Origin: Adiantum capillus-veneris
Lineage: Eukaryota > Streptophyta > Polypodiopsida > Polypodiales > Pteridaceae
Direction: 5' to 3'
NCBI GenBank assembly: GCA_014529385.2
Contig: CM043946.1
Span: 15,085,077 to 15,149,076 of the forward strand
Length of the DNA stretch: 64,000 bases
Shown: in pieces, positions 22,871 to 33,424 of the stretch
Layout of the letters: each line of letters starts with the position of its first letter
How positions within the stretch are numbered: position 1 is the stretch's first letter
Position numbers and translations under genes: made by a program
The notes under the pieces: model-generated
Databases searched by the model: none
The model's input: the letters and a program-made list of their open reading frames with translations, nothing else
What the model was told of the DNA's origin: nothing

Positions 22871-23370
22871 ATATTTTTCTTCATCAATCATATATTTGTT
22901 ACTGACGTAACTTTGCTGCAGAAGCCAGTTACACATCGTTCCGATTCAGTCGAGCCGTTGATGATCGTCCAAATTCTATCGAGCTACTGTTGGTACATGA
23001 TCTTTTGTTATATGATATACTCGTTCATTGATTCTCGTATAATTATTTTTTTAGAGATATAGTTTACGTCGTTTTATTGATAATTTCTCATTGATACCAT
23101 AGTGATTTTGATGGTACCATGATAATGTTTTGTTAATACTTTGGTCATGGTGATTGAACCTTTGTATTCATTATTGTATTGATAGGATAGGAGTAATGTA
23201 ACTCCTCATAAAACATTCATTGTAAAAGGAGTGATGTAGCTCCTCGTAAACATTTGTATATTCAATGATTTTTATAATATAACGGTGGGTGTATATAGAG
23301 CTGTGGGTTTTTCCCTTGATCCCCCAAGGGTTTTTTCATCCACAGTTAGGGACCCTTATTTGAGCGGGGG
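22871..23370. other. TRIM interior, non-repeat part
   Basis: No gene; A+T-rich, ending in the purine run TGAGCGGGGG (23361-23370) before the 3' LTR. Two similar phrases near 23190-23250 (GTAATGTAACTCCTC and GTGATGTAGCTCCTC) form a short imperfect repeat. Confidence 0.7.
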
Positions 23371-23512
23371 TGTTGAGCTTATATGTGAAGCTACTCAATA
23401 TATGGCTTCTCTATATATGGCACCCAGGTCCCCTCTATATATACATCATCTCATGTGTGTATTCTACACACTTTGGGGTTCTACTTCTTTGCTCTCTCCT
23501 TCTCTCTCAACA
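23371..23512 (+). repeat. TRIM 3' LTR
   Basis: 142 bp, no difference from 21592-21733 seen by eye; followed by TSD GTGCC. Confidence 0.95.
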
Positions 23513-23929
23513 GTGCCCACGTTTACTAAGAAGGTCACTAGACGCCTATAGTTATCTTGGTCAAAAGGGTAGGCTTGTACAATGGGAGAAACGCTCTCTA
23601 CTAAGTATGGATCAGACGTGGTCAAGAGACGTATCAGCCATTCTAACTCCTCAAAATTCCTCTCACATGCTAGCGTACCTATCAAATCCCATTCACATGC
23701 AAGCACTGGAAAGACCATGTGAAATATTTGTGAAAAGTAATGAGGGTACCTCTCACCCAAGGCAGGAGTGGATGACTCTAGCGTACTAGCCATATCTGTA
23801 CACGCAAATAGATGATGGTTAGAGTGCAAATATTACAAGGGTCGTATTCTTGTGCATAATTTGTTTTTATGATTTGTCTTATGGCTCTTGCTCTTTTACT
23901 TTTTTATCTTGTTTTTGTGAGTATAAGGC

Positions 23930-23938
23930 TTTATATAT
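23930..23938 (-). promoter_or_regulatory. TATA-like box upstream of ORF X2
   Basis: On the minus strand GTATATATAAAGCC lies about 140 bases before the X2 ATG at 23793. It could be an internal promoter; not proven. Confidence 0.35.
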
Positions 23939-24017
23939 ACATTCCCTAAGATCGGAGATTAAGAGGTCAGGGAGAAAGGTTGAGAGGGAAGCAAGTGAAT
24001 GATGGATGTCCACAAAC

Positions 24018-24033
24018 ACTCCCCCCTTCCTTG
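24018..24033 (-). other. Internal polypurine-tract-like run
   Basis: AAGGAAGGGGGGAG on the minus strand resembles the terminal tract at 20080. A third copy lies at about 24331-24345 inside ORF X1. Confidence 0.4.
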
Positions 24034-24039
24034 GGTAGA

Positions 24040-25188
24040 TCATACCGTTTGAAATGATGTCGTCACCCTTTGAAACCAATTGTTCCAGTTGGTAATAGGT
24101 GAGGATTTTTGCCAGTAGTTTTCTATTACCCTAGGTGCCTCGTCAAGTTGAAAGGGTGGTAAGGTACTCTCCCAGGATCGAACTTGAAGTGGTTCATCAG
24201 GTGATTCTTGAACACTGGGAGATGTGGATTCTTTTGTAGCTTCATGGAGGTCCATTACTATAGATGGAGGCTGTGTAGAAGCTTTTACCTCTATGAATGT
24301 ATTACATGAGGAGCTAGAAGCTTCATGGAACTCCCCCCTTCCTGAGCTAGGTGGAATAAATTGGTTTTGCCTTGGAGCCCAAACTAGCTCTAGACTAGGT
24401 GTGTAGCATTCTGTGATCTTTCCCTTCCCACGGTCTGCCATTGGCTTTAGCGTTACACTGTTTGACTCATATGGGTTTGTTGTCGATAGGGAAGGACACA
24501 TTTTACGTTTAGGTATCCAAATTTGCTCATTTCCATCATAGTAGCCTTGGGCTTCTAATAGTTGTTTTGGAATCCATCGTGATTTGGTCTTGACTCTCCT
24601 AGGGCGCGCTCTTGGTTTTCCCAAGAAATTTTTTCTTGGAATGGATGGGAGGGTTGAGGTAGTTGGAAGTAAGGCCTTGGGGACCCATTGATATGTACTC
24701 TTAGGTCGTGGATGAGTACTTGCAATATTACTGCGTGCTGCAACTACAAGTGTTGAAGTGCTAACTAGAAACCTCTGCACTATGCTTCCATTGTCATAAA
24801 CAACATGGGTCTGAAGGACTCCAAGAATAGCAGTTTTCTTTTTATTAATGCCCTTGACTTGCATCGTACTCAGGGATAGGGTCGGTTTTCCTAATTGACA
24901 CCAAACTCCATAGGATAACAAATTGTGTTTAGCTCCCGTATCTAATAAGGCATTGTATAGTACTTTCCCATAGGGGCTATTTAGCTCAATTGGGTATCGT
25001 AGGGGTGGATCAGATTCTAATGAGTCGTCATCTGTGTCCTCGAAAAATGCTTGCGTGATTCCCAGATTAGCCTCTCGTTGGTGTCTAAGACGTTGTTGTC
25101 GTTCTCGAGCCTCAACTCTTGCTTGGATTTTTTTAAGCTCTGCTTGTTCCTTGGCAGCCTTCTTTTGATGGATGGCTTGCAACTCTTA
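24040..25188 (-). CDS. Element A ORF X1: in-frame post-integrase extension with a second aspartic-protease-like domain
   Basis: This 380-codon frame follows the integrase frame directly, separated only by a TAA at 25186-25188. It has no ATG before residue ~107, so it would be made as a C-terminal extension if the stop is read through or is a recent mutation. Residues 1-40 are charged and probably helical (KKAAKEQAELKKIQ). Residues ~64-143 look like a retropepsin: VLYNALLDTGAKHNLLS with catalytic-type DTGA at 81-84 (24931-24942), then a flap-like VKGINKKK, TAILGVL and a C-terminal RFLVSTS strand. Residues 165-271 carry four W-[IVA]-P-[KR] repeats. The rest is Ser/Pro-rich and acidic. This is additional to the normal protease at 29279. 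Its role is unknown; domain assignment rests on motifs. Confidence 0.6.
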
Positions 25189-26154
25189 CTGGCTTAGAGG
25201 ATCATAATATCTTTTGAATTTACTCCCATTAAGGAATCCAATGGTTTCAACTCCATCTAGAGTCTCCACACGAATGGTACCTTGTGGAGTAATTTCACAC
25301 ACTCGATATGGTCCCTTACCAACGTATTTCAATTTCTTCTTTTCATTACGTACCCCGTACATAAGAACTTTATCACCAACCTTGATGTCTTTATCCTTTA
25401 AATGGCTATCAAACCACTTCTTTCTCCTATCCTTCTCCACTAGAGCATTTTGCACAGCTAATTGCCTTTCTTCATCTAGCCTTTCCAGGATATATAATCG
25501 CTCCACTAAGGGGTTACCATCCCAACCTTCTTGAGAAGATACTCGAAGACTAGGAATGACAAACTCCCATGGCATAACTGCTTCTTGGCCATACACCATC
25601 TTAAACGGTGTGCAATTAATAACAACTTTATACGCAGTACGATAAGCCCATAAAGCTAATGTAAGCTTTAGGTCCCAATCAGTGCGATGAGCCTCGACTG
25701 TCTTTGTCAAAATGGAGATGAGAGTTTTGTTGGTACTCTCAGCTTGGCCATTTGCTTGGGGATAATAGGGTGTAGACTTGTGGTGAGATATCATGAAGTT
25801 TGATGTGAGTTCTTTTATTACTTCATTTATAAAATGAGTTCCATTGTCACTCACAAGTTCAAAGGGAAATCCCAAACGTGTGATAATGTTCTCAAAGAGG
25901 AACTTAGCTGTTGTTTTTGCATCCGCCTTTCGTGTTGCTTTTGCTTCAGTCCATTTGGTTACATAGTCGGTAGCCACAATGATATATCGTGATTGTGTGT
26001 TACGTGCAGCGGGACTAATCGGTCCTACAAAGTCTAAGCCCCACTTTTCAAATGGTTGGGTTACCTTGATGGGATGTAGAGGCATCCTATCCCTTCTTTG
26101 TGGCTTGTTGAAGCGTTGGTAGTTCATCACATCCCTTTGCAATAAGTGATGCAT
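25186..26154 (-). pseudogene. Element A integrase core and C-terminal domain
   Basis: FEKWGLDFVGPI gives the first catalytic Asp, ELVSDNGTHF the second and PQANGQAESTNK the Glu, so the D,D35E triad is present. LALWAYRTAYK and PFKMVYGQEAVMP are typical Ty3 integrase blocks, and GKGPYRVCEI is a GPY/F-type C-terminal module. No chromodomain is seen. A frameshift near 26130 separates this frame from the upstream pol frame, within the HHCC zinc finger (the upstream frame reads CDELPTLQQ where CDECQRF is usual). The integrase would join element cDNA to the genome. The frame continues past TAA into X1. Confidence 0.88.
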
Positions 26155-28027
26155 CCTTAAACAGAGTGGGCCACCAATAGCCTGGCTGTAAGATCTTTCG
26201 GGCAGTCAAGTTTCCTGAAAAGTGACCACCAGCTACGCCCATGTGTGCCTCTTGTAGAATATATAAATACTCATCCTCGTGGGCACAGCGTCTAAGAACA
26301 TCATCTTTTCCTCTCTTATAGAGAGTTCCAGCCAGTAAGCAATAGGGTTCACATTCCTTGATTAATTTTCGAGCTATATCTTTTCGCAGTTCTTTGGGTG
26401 GAAAACCATTAACTAAGAAGTTAACAATCTTTTCACTCCATTCAGGCATTGTCTCAACAATGAACAAAGGAGTATCAGGCAATTCATCATGAACCCCCGT
26501 AGGAGCTTCGCCATTAGGGATACGAGATAAATGATCCGCCGTGACATGTTTCCTCCCAGGCCTCACAACAACGGTGAAGTCAAACTCAAGAAGAATTAAC
26601 AACCATCGTGTAATTCGACCTGTGGAACACAGCTTGTTTACCAAATATAGCAATGCTTGATGATCAACATAAAACACAAACCTGGTAGCAAGAAGGTAAT
26701 AGCAAAATTTCTTTACTGCGTAAATCATAGCTAGATCTTCACGCTCTGTAGTAGTGTAGTTCATCTCGGCATCATTTAATTGGCGACTTGCAAAGCTAAT
26801 AGGGTAGTCCAATTTATGTTCTCCTGGTTGAGTTAGAACACACCCAATAACAAAATTTGATGCATCAATATGCACATGAAAAGGTACATTCCAATCGGGT
26901 GTTCGCAGGATTGGAGCACTTGTTAGGGCCTTCTTTAATAAATCATAAGATTGATGACATTCTTCCGTCCAGTGAAACTCGATAAGAAGCTTGTACAATG
27001 GACGCGCTATCTCGGCAAAGTTTAAAATAAATCTTCGATAATAACCAACATGGCCCATAAAACTTTGAACTCCTTTATAGTTCGTAGGTGGTGGCAAATC
27101 GGCAATGGATTTAATCTTACTCTCATCTGTGGATATCCCGTTCTTGGACACTATATGCCCTAGAATGACTCCATGCTTAACCCAAAATTGGCATTTGAAA
27201 GGGTTCAATGAGATGCGATAAAATCTGCACCTTTCAAATATTTTTCGTAGATATAACAAATGCTTCTCCCAAGAAGAATAAACACAAAGGTCGTCTAGGA
27301 AAGCTTCGCAAAACTCCCTCAGAAATTCTTTGAACGGAGTGTTTATTAATCGTTGGAATGTAGCAGGGGCATTCGTTAAGCCAAAAGCCATAACACGAAA
27401 TGCAAACACCCCAAACTCTGTGATAAAAGCAGTTTTAGCTTGGTCCTCTAATGCAATTGTGATTTGATTGTAACCAGAGTACTCATCTAAAAATCTATAA
27501 GCTTCCTTGCCCGCAACTCTTTCAAGCACATGTTCTGAATATGGCAAGGGATAATGATCTCTCCTAGTAGCTGCATTAACTTTCTTGAGGTCCACGCACA
27601 CTCTTAGTTTCCCATTCTTTTTTGGCACAATGACTATTGGAGAAACCCATTCTGAGTGCTCAATAGGGTATATGAATCCACATTGGATAAGTTTTTCAAT
27701 CTCCTCTTGTACAATTTTGGCGTACTTAGGATTCATTGGATAGGGTCGTTGCTGGACGGGTTTAGCAGTGTTGATCATGGGAATTGTATGTTGCACCACA
27801 GAAGGTGGAATGCCCTTCATGTCATGATATGTCCAAGAAAAGATATCCTTGTATTCCTTGAATAGCTCCTTAAGTACAGCCTCTTTAGTTTCGGTAAGGT
27901 CTTGAGCAATAAAGACTGGTTTAGACTCCTCACCTGGTTCTGCTAATTCTATCTCTTTAACTACCGCTGGACCATCATAGACTCCACTGCTTTCATTGGT
28001 AGGTATTCGTTGGGCCTTGGCATACAC
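26087..28027 (-). pseudogene. Element A reverse transcriptase, RNase H and integrase zinc finger
   Basis: The 646-codon frame contains the RT palm (CGFIYPIEHSEWVSPIVIVPKK, LRVCVDLKKVNAATRRDHYPLP, FGLTNAPATFQR) and an intact catalytic box FLDDLCVYS (DD at 27290-27295). RNase H follows with VHIDASNFVIG, TTEREDLA, FYVDHQALLY and TADHLSRI, keeping D, E, D and D. It ends in the HHCC finger (HMGVAGGHFSGN) where a frameshift breaks it. The ATG at 28027 is only the first one in this open frame; the polyprotein probably came from upstream. RT and RNase H look biochemically intact, unlike in B and D. Unlike B and C there is no second RNase H. Confidence 0.9.
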
Positions 28028-28144
28028 AACCTTTCGCTCCCGTGTGGTATAAGATTTAAAATGTTCAGGAGCCGTATGTAAGTCAACAGGCTCTTGTCCT
28101 GACGGAGACCTTTCTTTTAGTTCTGCCTCCTTTTGTTGTTGTGC

Positions 28145-28825
28145 TCACTCTCGGTTTTGACGTCTTCTTATAGTTCGACTCAATTTCGGCTCTATAACCT
28201 CCAATTGAGCGAGGTCAATGGGTCGCGGGCTGCACCACATGACACTCTGGAGATGTTCACCCCAATTGTCTACTAGCTTTCGATGAGCATCGCATGCCCC
28301 TAGATAGCTAAGCCATTCTGCAGTAGATCTTTCCTTGTTTATCCTAGCTCTCACATTTGCTCGATATCGTCGTCTCTTATATGACCTTTGTTTCTTGTTA
28401 AGGTTTTGATTTTGGTAAATGTTTGAACTCGACTCGCTTGATAGGTCTTCGCTTGTATCTTCTTCACTCTCATATAAATTACCATAGATGGTCGTACTAG
28501 ACCTTGAGTGTTCAGTTTCTATACTTGGCTCACTCGATGTTTCCTCAGGTTCTGAATCCATTTCTCCTTGAGATTCCGTTTCCGATGTGTATTGGCCTGA
28601 AGCCTTTGAGGAATCATCGGTTTCACTCTCAGGTAGGTGTGCCTCTTTCTTATCATCGGATGTTACATGCGCTACACCTAACATGTTTACTGGTGCAATG
28701 TGTGGTATCTCTTCCCCATCTGGTGTTGCCGAGGTTGTTTTTCTAGCTCCCCATGTATCTATAGTTGGCGCTAGGTGTACCCAATCGACATTGTCTGACT
28801 CAGCCATTCCGGGTAGGATATCCAT
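28145..28825 (-). pseudogene. Element A acidic/basic linker between protease and RT
   Basis: A 226-codon frame rich in Ser, Glu and Asp (ESETDDSSKASG, SEPEETSSEPSIETE) followed by a basic segment (KKQRSYKRRRYRANVRAR). There is no enzyme motif. Linkers of this kind separate protease and RT in long plant Ty3 polyproteins. It is bounded by stops at both ends (TGA at 28145-28147), so the polyprotein is interrupted here. Function beyond spacing is not known. Alternative reading: a separate small acidic protein starting at ATG 28825 or 28807. Confidence 0.5.
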
Positions 28826-28909
28826 ATAAGGAGAGTTCTCCCCAATATCCGTGTCTTCGTTACAAGTGTAACAATACTGTAATGGAGCTGAGTGAATTGT
28901 TGTGTATGA

Positions 28910-29824
28910 TCAATTATCAATGATGAATTTATTTCCTAGAGGATGCGTTCGACCACTTAAAAGATCAACTCGAATGACAGAGTCTTGGAACTGTAAGTAG
29001 ACGTGGTTTTTGGACCAGTCATGCACCATTTTTGCTTCCCTCATGAATGGACGCCCTAAGATCATCTCCAATTACATAGGATGCTTGGAAAACTCCATAA
29101 CAATGAAAGTCTGCCTTACCTTGTGTCCCAAGACCTTGATTCTGAGATCCTTTAGCATTCCAATAGGCATAACAATAGATCCATTAGCCATTTTTACCAC
29201 TATGCTTGTGGCTTCAAGGTGAGGTCGGCCCATAGACTCCCAACAACTCTTTGTCACCATGCTGACTCCCGCACCACCGTCAAGGACCCCCTTTACAGTT
29301 AATCCTTTAGTAGTGACTGGTAGAGTAGCATTAGATTCATCACCTTCAAAGTATTGCCCCAACTTGTTAACAGGCACTTCAATTACAGATTCATGTCCCG
29401 CTAGGTCAGATGGTGGTGCTAAATGTTCCTCATCATTCATTACCGAGTCAGGTTTGTTCATATGTGCAAACTCTGGTAATCCGGCCTGTAATTCTCCATT
29501 GAGGAAGGCTCCAAGAGCTGAGACTAGCTTGGGGTCTTTATATAGTTTGGACATGATGGTGGTTCTAACTTCTGAAGACATGAAATCCATCAATTTGGCA
29601 ACATTTAATGACATCTTGTGGGATGTAGGACCCTGACAAGATAATGGTGAAGATGGAATCTCCACTTCCTCAAGGGGGTCGGGCATTCCCTCACCAAACA
29701 TTCTCTCTAGTAGGAAAGGTGTGTGTCCACTTTCAGATGTCCTACCCTCACTCTCTTCCCGAATGATACTGGGTATAGCTAACGGCCTGTAGTTCTTGTG
29801 AGGTTGAACTTGTGTGGGAAACAC
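28910..29824 (-). pseudogene. Element A protease region (DGGA box)
   Basis: The frame overlaps the end of gag (29748-29824). After a variable region it shows LTVKGVLDGGAGVSMVTKSCW, with the active-site Asp at 29279-29281 but Gly where Thr/Ser is usual (DGG for D[TS]G), then VKMANGSIVMPIG and VRQTFIVMEF. A TAA at 29072-29074 interrupts the domain just before LEMILGRPFM, the second conserved block (ILGRPF), which continues in frame to 28910. So the protease is broken by one nonsense codon, most simply a CAA-to-TAA change. The DGG variant also occurs in element C. Confidence 0.8.
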
Positions 29825-31493
29825 TGTGTCCGAACATCTGGATGTGTTTGGGTTCAGGTTCTAATGTTCGTTGAGTTTCTTCCACCAAACCCCTCAGTTG
29901 TTGGACTCGTTCAATTTCCACTGTTGGGTTTGGATAGGTTCCAATCTTTCTCTTGCAATCCTCATTTTTCGTCTCTCGTGGCTTATCTTGGGGGTTCGCA
30001 ACTGGGTAGTTTAACTTTGAATACTCTTTTGGTGTTCGTCGTAATTCCCTCTCGTGATCCCCCTCACTAGCTTTTTCCTTTGTAGTAACAGTTTTGGTCT
30101 CCGTGGTCTCTATCGAATCTGAGTCATCCTCAAGGTCATTCATATACACGAGATCCTCTCCTGTCCCTATGTTAGTCTTTGAACTAGGTTTTGAGCTAGA
30201 AGCATTAAGGGATTTCTTTCTTCGTGTTTTCTTCTTTCTCGCTCGGCCAATGGATGCAGCATCTCTCTCTTCGAGGATGTAATTTTTCTTTTGGAGCATC
30301 GACCGTGTGAGTGCATTCATTGGTGCTATATTTATAGTTGGTGGTGTCCCATCAACAATCTCTATTATGTTCAATGGTGTGATTTTCAGTGCGTTTGGAT
30401 TGTTAGGACACTGTGCGATCAAATGATCTATGCCACAACGATTACAAGTGAGTATTTGCATTGCCAATGCATTTCCTTGACTTGTTTGCATTAGTGCAAC
30501 ATTCTTTTGCATTCTAATGGGGCACTCAGCTACTCGATGTGGTCCACCACATTCGCAGCACTGAAGAGGTGGTCTCTTGGTAAAACTATTAATGTTTTGG
30601 CCTCTTGCTGCTAGCGCAGTAGCTTGATATATCGGTTTGATTTGTCCCCATTGGTCTTCCATATAGTACATGGGACACTCCTCAAGCATGTCGACTCCAT
30701 AGGTGATACTAGAGTCTATGTCCTCTTCGCAATCTACATAAGTATTAGATGACTCGCAACCTATTTGGTTCATAGGTGTAACTCTTGGATGAGGGGGTTG
30801 CGGTCCTAGCACTGGAGGTGGCAATGGTGTGGTTTGGACCACATTTTGGGTTCTAGGGACCATGTGCTGTAATGGCAACTGTTGCTCCATGGGTGGGGTA
30901 GGCATCAATGCAGGAACTCGAGGTGAGTCTGCCCAAGCTACAGGCAGTCTATTTTCCATGATGCGTTTAAGCATTAGGCAATCCTTCACTTGATGGCCAT
31001 ACCTGCCACACGCGTTACAAGTCCCGTTAAACTTTACTATGAAAGTAGGGCATTCACTCGTAGTATGTGGGCTCAAGAAAATTGAGCACCATTGTTGCTT
31101 CCTTCTTGGATACATATGAGTGTTTTGTGGAGCACGATTACCCCTAAGGCTTTCTTGGATGGCCTTGGTGAGATCTGCCAAAGTCATCTCAGATATCGTT
31201 TGCTCTTTCACGATTGGCTTTATCTTCATTGGCTCATGCCCTGATGCTTGCGAGCTACTTGACTTCGGCTCGGCAGACACTCTTTCTCCTGCAATCATTA
31301 AATTATCCTCCAATTGGGTTGCATTCATGGTGACTGCTTCCCAAGTAGTGATACCTCTAATGACTAGGCCATTATAGATACTTTCATGTCGTAGTCTCCT
31401 AATGAATCTATCGAGCAATTGGTTGTTGTTGAATCGCTCGTTTGGATTGCATCGAGAATTCAAATTCTTTAGGCCACTAATGAAGTCTCTCAC
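29748..31493 (-). pseudogene. Element A gag, C-terminal half with multiple zinc knuckles
   Basis: VRDFISGLKNLNSRCNPNE and LLDRFIRRLRHESI continue the capsid. Knuckle-like motifs follow: C-SI-F-LSP-H-TTSE-C (second Cys replaced by Phe), C-NA-C-GRYG-H-QVKD-C (standard CX2CX4HX4C), C-CE-C-GGP-H-RVAE-C and C-NR-C-GID-H-LIAQ-C (both with X3). The C-terminal third is basic then acidic (RARKKKTRRKK, NDLEDDSDSIETTE). The knuckles would bind RNA in the particle. This frame overlaps the protease frame by 77 bases. An in-frame TAG just upstream of 31493 separates it from the rest of the capsid. Confidence 0.8.
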
Positions 31494-33424
31494 GGATTCA
31501 CCTTCTTCTCGTTGGGCTTTCTAGAGCTGAGAGGCTACACCCCAAAGTACTCCCTCTCGTATGTATTCTTTTAAGAACAGTCTCCTAAGAGTAGAGTAGA
31601 TCGTTTTTTCTTATACTCTTAAGGTTCTATACCAATCTCCAGCCTTTCCTCTTAGGGTCCAACTCAAAGCCTTACACTTATGTAGCTCATTGTGCTCTTC
31701 CAAGGAATCGCACACATGTTCAAAGACTTCCATATGCTTTCTAGCATCTCCGTCTCCATTGAATTTCTGTGTGAGCTTAGCTACTTGAACTGCCTTGCTC
31801 CTAGGCTCTCTATCAGGTGCACTACGCATGTTTTCCGCAATAGAGAGACCGATAGTTTGAGCAAATGCTGCCAAATCTCCTATTTGAGCAGGTATAATGG
31901 GTGTATGTGCTCTTGGAACCACATGTGAGATGGGAGTTGGCCTTGGCCTTGGCATACGCGCGGCTCTTGGGTCCCAAATTTCGTATGGTGGTGTACCAGA
32001 CGGTGGTCCAAAGTTTTATATGGCATGTTATTGTTAAATGGCATGGCTCCACTTGTATGAGAGCTTGGATAATTCGATTGTGGATTGTAAGCTCTTGGAA
32101 TAATCGGAGGTGTAGGAGCTACATGAGGCTGAGGTACGACAGGTGCACATGATTGATACATACATGTAGGTATAGTTGGGGGCACTGTGCTACTAGGCAT
32201 CGGCGCAGTGTTAACAAATGAACTCCATGGTGTACTTCTTGTCATGCTCACCATTGGGATATGCATGGTAGCCGTAGTGTCATTAAGAGAAAGATGAGCT
32301 AGATCTGGGAAGGTAAAGCTGCCACTTGTGGGCTCAGATTGTACTGAGGCTCCTGGCGAAACAACATATGGAGGATCAATGGGGCTCACTGAGGGAGTCT
32401 CCATTTGTGACAGGATTGGTTGGTTGGCCTTTCCCATATCCAAGAATCTCATTAGTCCTGTTGAAGGCATGTTGATCCCTGTGTTCTGTCTTTCTAACTC
32501 TACAATCCTATGGAGGACATCACAGACTTTCTGTTGTTGCTCATCTATGCTAGTAGCACCCGATGTGGATTGTAGAACATCTAACCAACCCACATGATAG
32601 GTGTGTCCTGTGTACCGATCAGTTAAAGCTTCTGCTTGTAGGTCATACTCCCAATTTTCGTTTAGGAATATCCCATCTAGGCCTGGCGTGCTGGAGGTTT
32701 CCCTTGAAGTGGAAGCATTATTGCTCCCAATAGCTTGCCCCTCCGTGACTGCTACCTTGGGAGCACTCGGTTGCTCGGCTGGCATGATTGTTTTCATAGG
32801 AGCCTTTGCTTTCAGGGCTCGACTTTGTTCTAGCCTTCATAGGTTCTCAATTTCCCTCTCCCTTGTTGCTTGCATATAGAGTTCGATCTCTTGCACTTCG
32901 GCAAGACTCCTACCATCGGGTAGTAGAACCTCAGAGGGAGATAGTCCTAAAGGATCAGGAGTTGCAGTGGATGGAACATTCACATGCACACTCTCAAGAA
33001 GCATAGGGTCCATTTTAGGCATGAATGACGAATTTACTTTCCCACTCCCTTCATTTATTTCATTAACCGCATGTTCGGAGCGAGTAGCTCTACTAAGGGT
33101 CTCTTATAAGCGGCTAAACACGCTGGACCCGGGCCGTGGGCCCATGGCATGCATGTCTTGACTTGAACTATCAGGGTTTGGTGTAGGATACCCCTCCATG
33201 ACTTCCTAGTCAGAGGAAGAATCACTAGACGCGATATGAGGATCTTGGGTCGCACTACCTTGAGTCCCGGTCGAAGGTCCAGAACCTAGGGTGGAGGAAT
33301 AATGGCTGCCCGCGTAAATGGAGGCACTACCAATATGCTCGTGCTCTAACACTCGTCCAGAGCGTAGGTTCATATGACTTGGATCCCCTAGAAGTGTCAG
33401 TGAGGGCCCGTGAAGGCTGCTCAC
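31494..33424 (-). pseudogene. Element A gag, N-terminal half
   Basis: Three frames on the minus strand. 33424-33206 is Ser/Gly-rich from ATG 33424. 32797-31880 is rich in Pro, Ser and Thr with no known fold. 31955-31611 carries the capsid core: AKLTQKFNGDGDARKHMEVFEHVCDSL and KALSWTLRGKAGDWYRTL, the Retrotrans_gag pattern. Frameshifts near 31900 and 32810, and stops near 31505 and 31610, break it. The length of N-terminal sequence before the capsid core (about 480 codons) is unusually large. From 33425 to 34396 lies the leader. Confidence 0.65.

Larger units (their letters stand above)
21592..23512 (+). mobile_element. TRIM-like non-autonomous LTR element
   Basis: Two 142-bp LTRs (21592-21733 and 23371-23512), identical by eye, begin TGTTGAG and end CTCAACA. 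A primer site TGGTATCAGAGC follows the first LTR with no spacer and a purine run GAGCGGGGG precedes the second. The 1.64-kb interior has no gene; it is dominated by a 171-bp tandem array. Small size, tiny LTRs and lack of genes define a terminal-repeat retrotransposon in miniature. Perfect TSD and identical LTRs indicate a very recent insertion moved by another element's proteins; the initiator-Met primer site suggests a copia-type partner. Confidence 0.93.
21445..23793 (-). pseudogene. Element A downstream ORF X2, split by the TRIM insertion
   Basis: ATG at 23793 (MASTLESSTP) reads on the minus strand to the TRIM insertion at 23513. When one GTGCC copy and the TRIM are discounted, the same frame stays open from 21586 to a TGA at 21445-21447, about 140 codons in all. 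The N-terminal half has hydrophobic and aromatic patches (YFSQIFHMVFPVLACEW) and the C-terminal third is very acidic (DDTYGLMDDDFVYLDDED). I recognise no family. It occupies the position where some plant LTR elements carry env-like or antisense/accessory ORFs. A TATATATAAA lies about 140 bases upstream. The preserved frame on both sides of the insertion supports it as a real former gene. Confidence 0.5.

Noticed and set aside
29259-29636. Plus-strand 125-codon ORF opposite the protease of element A, and similar plus-strand frames at 28504-28829 and 32328-32879
   Set aside because: Complementary shadows of the minus-strand polyprotein; no motifs.
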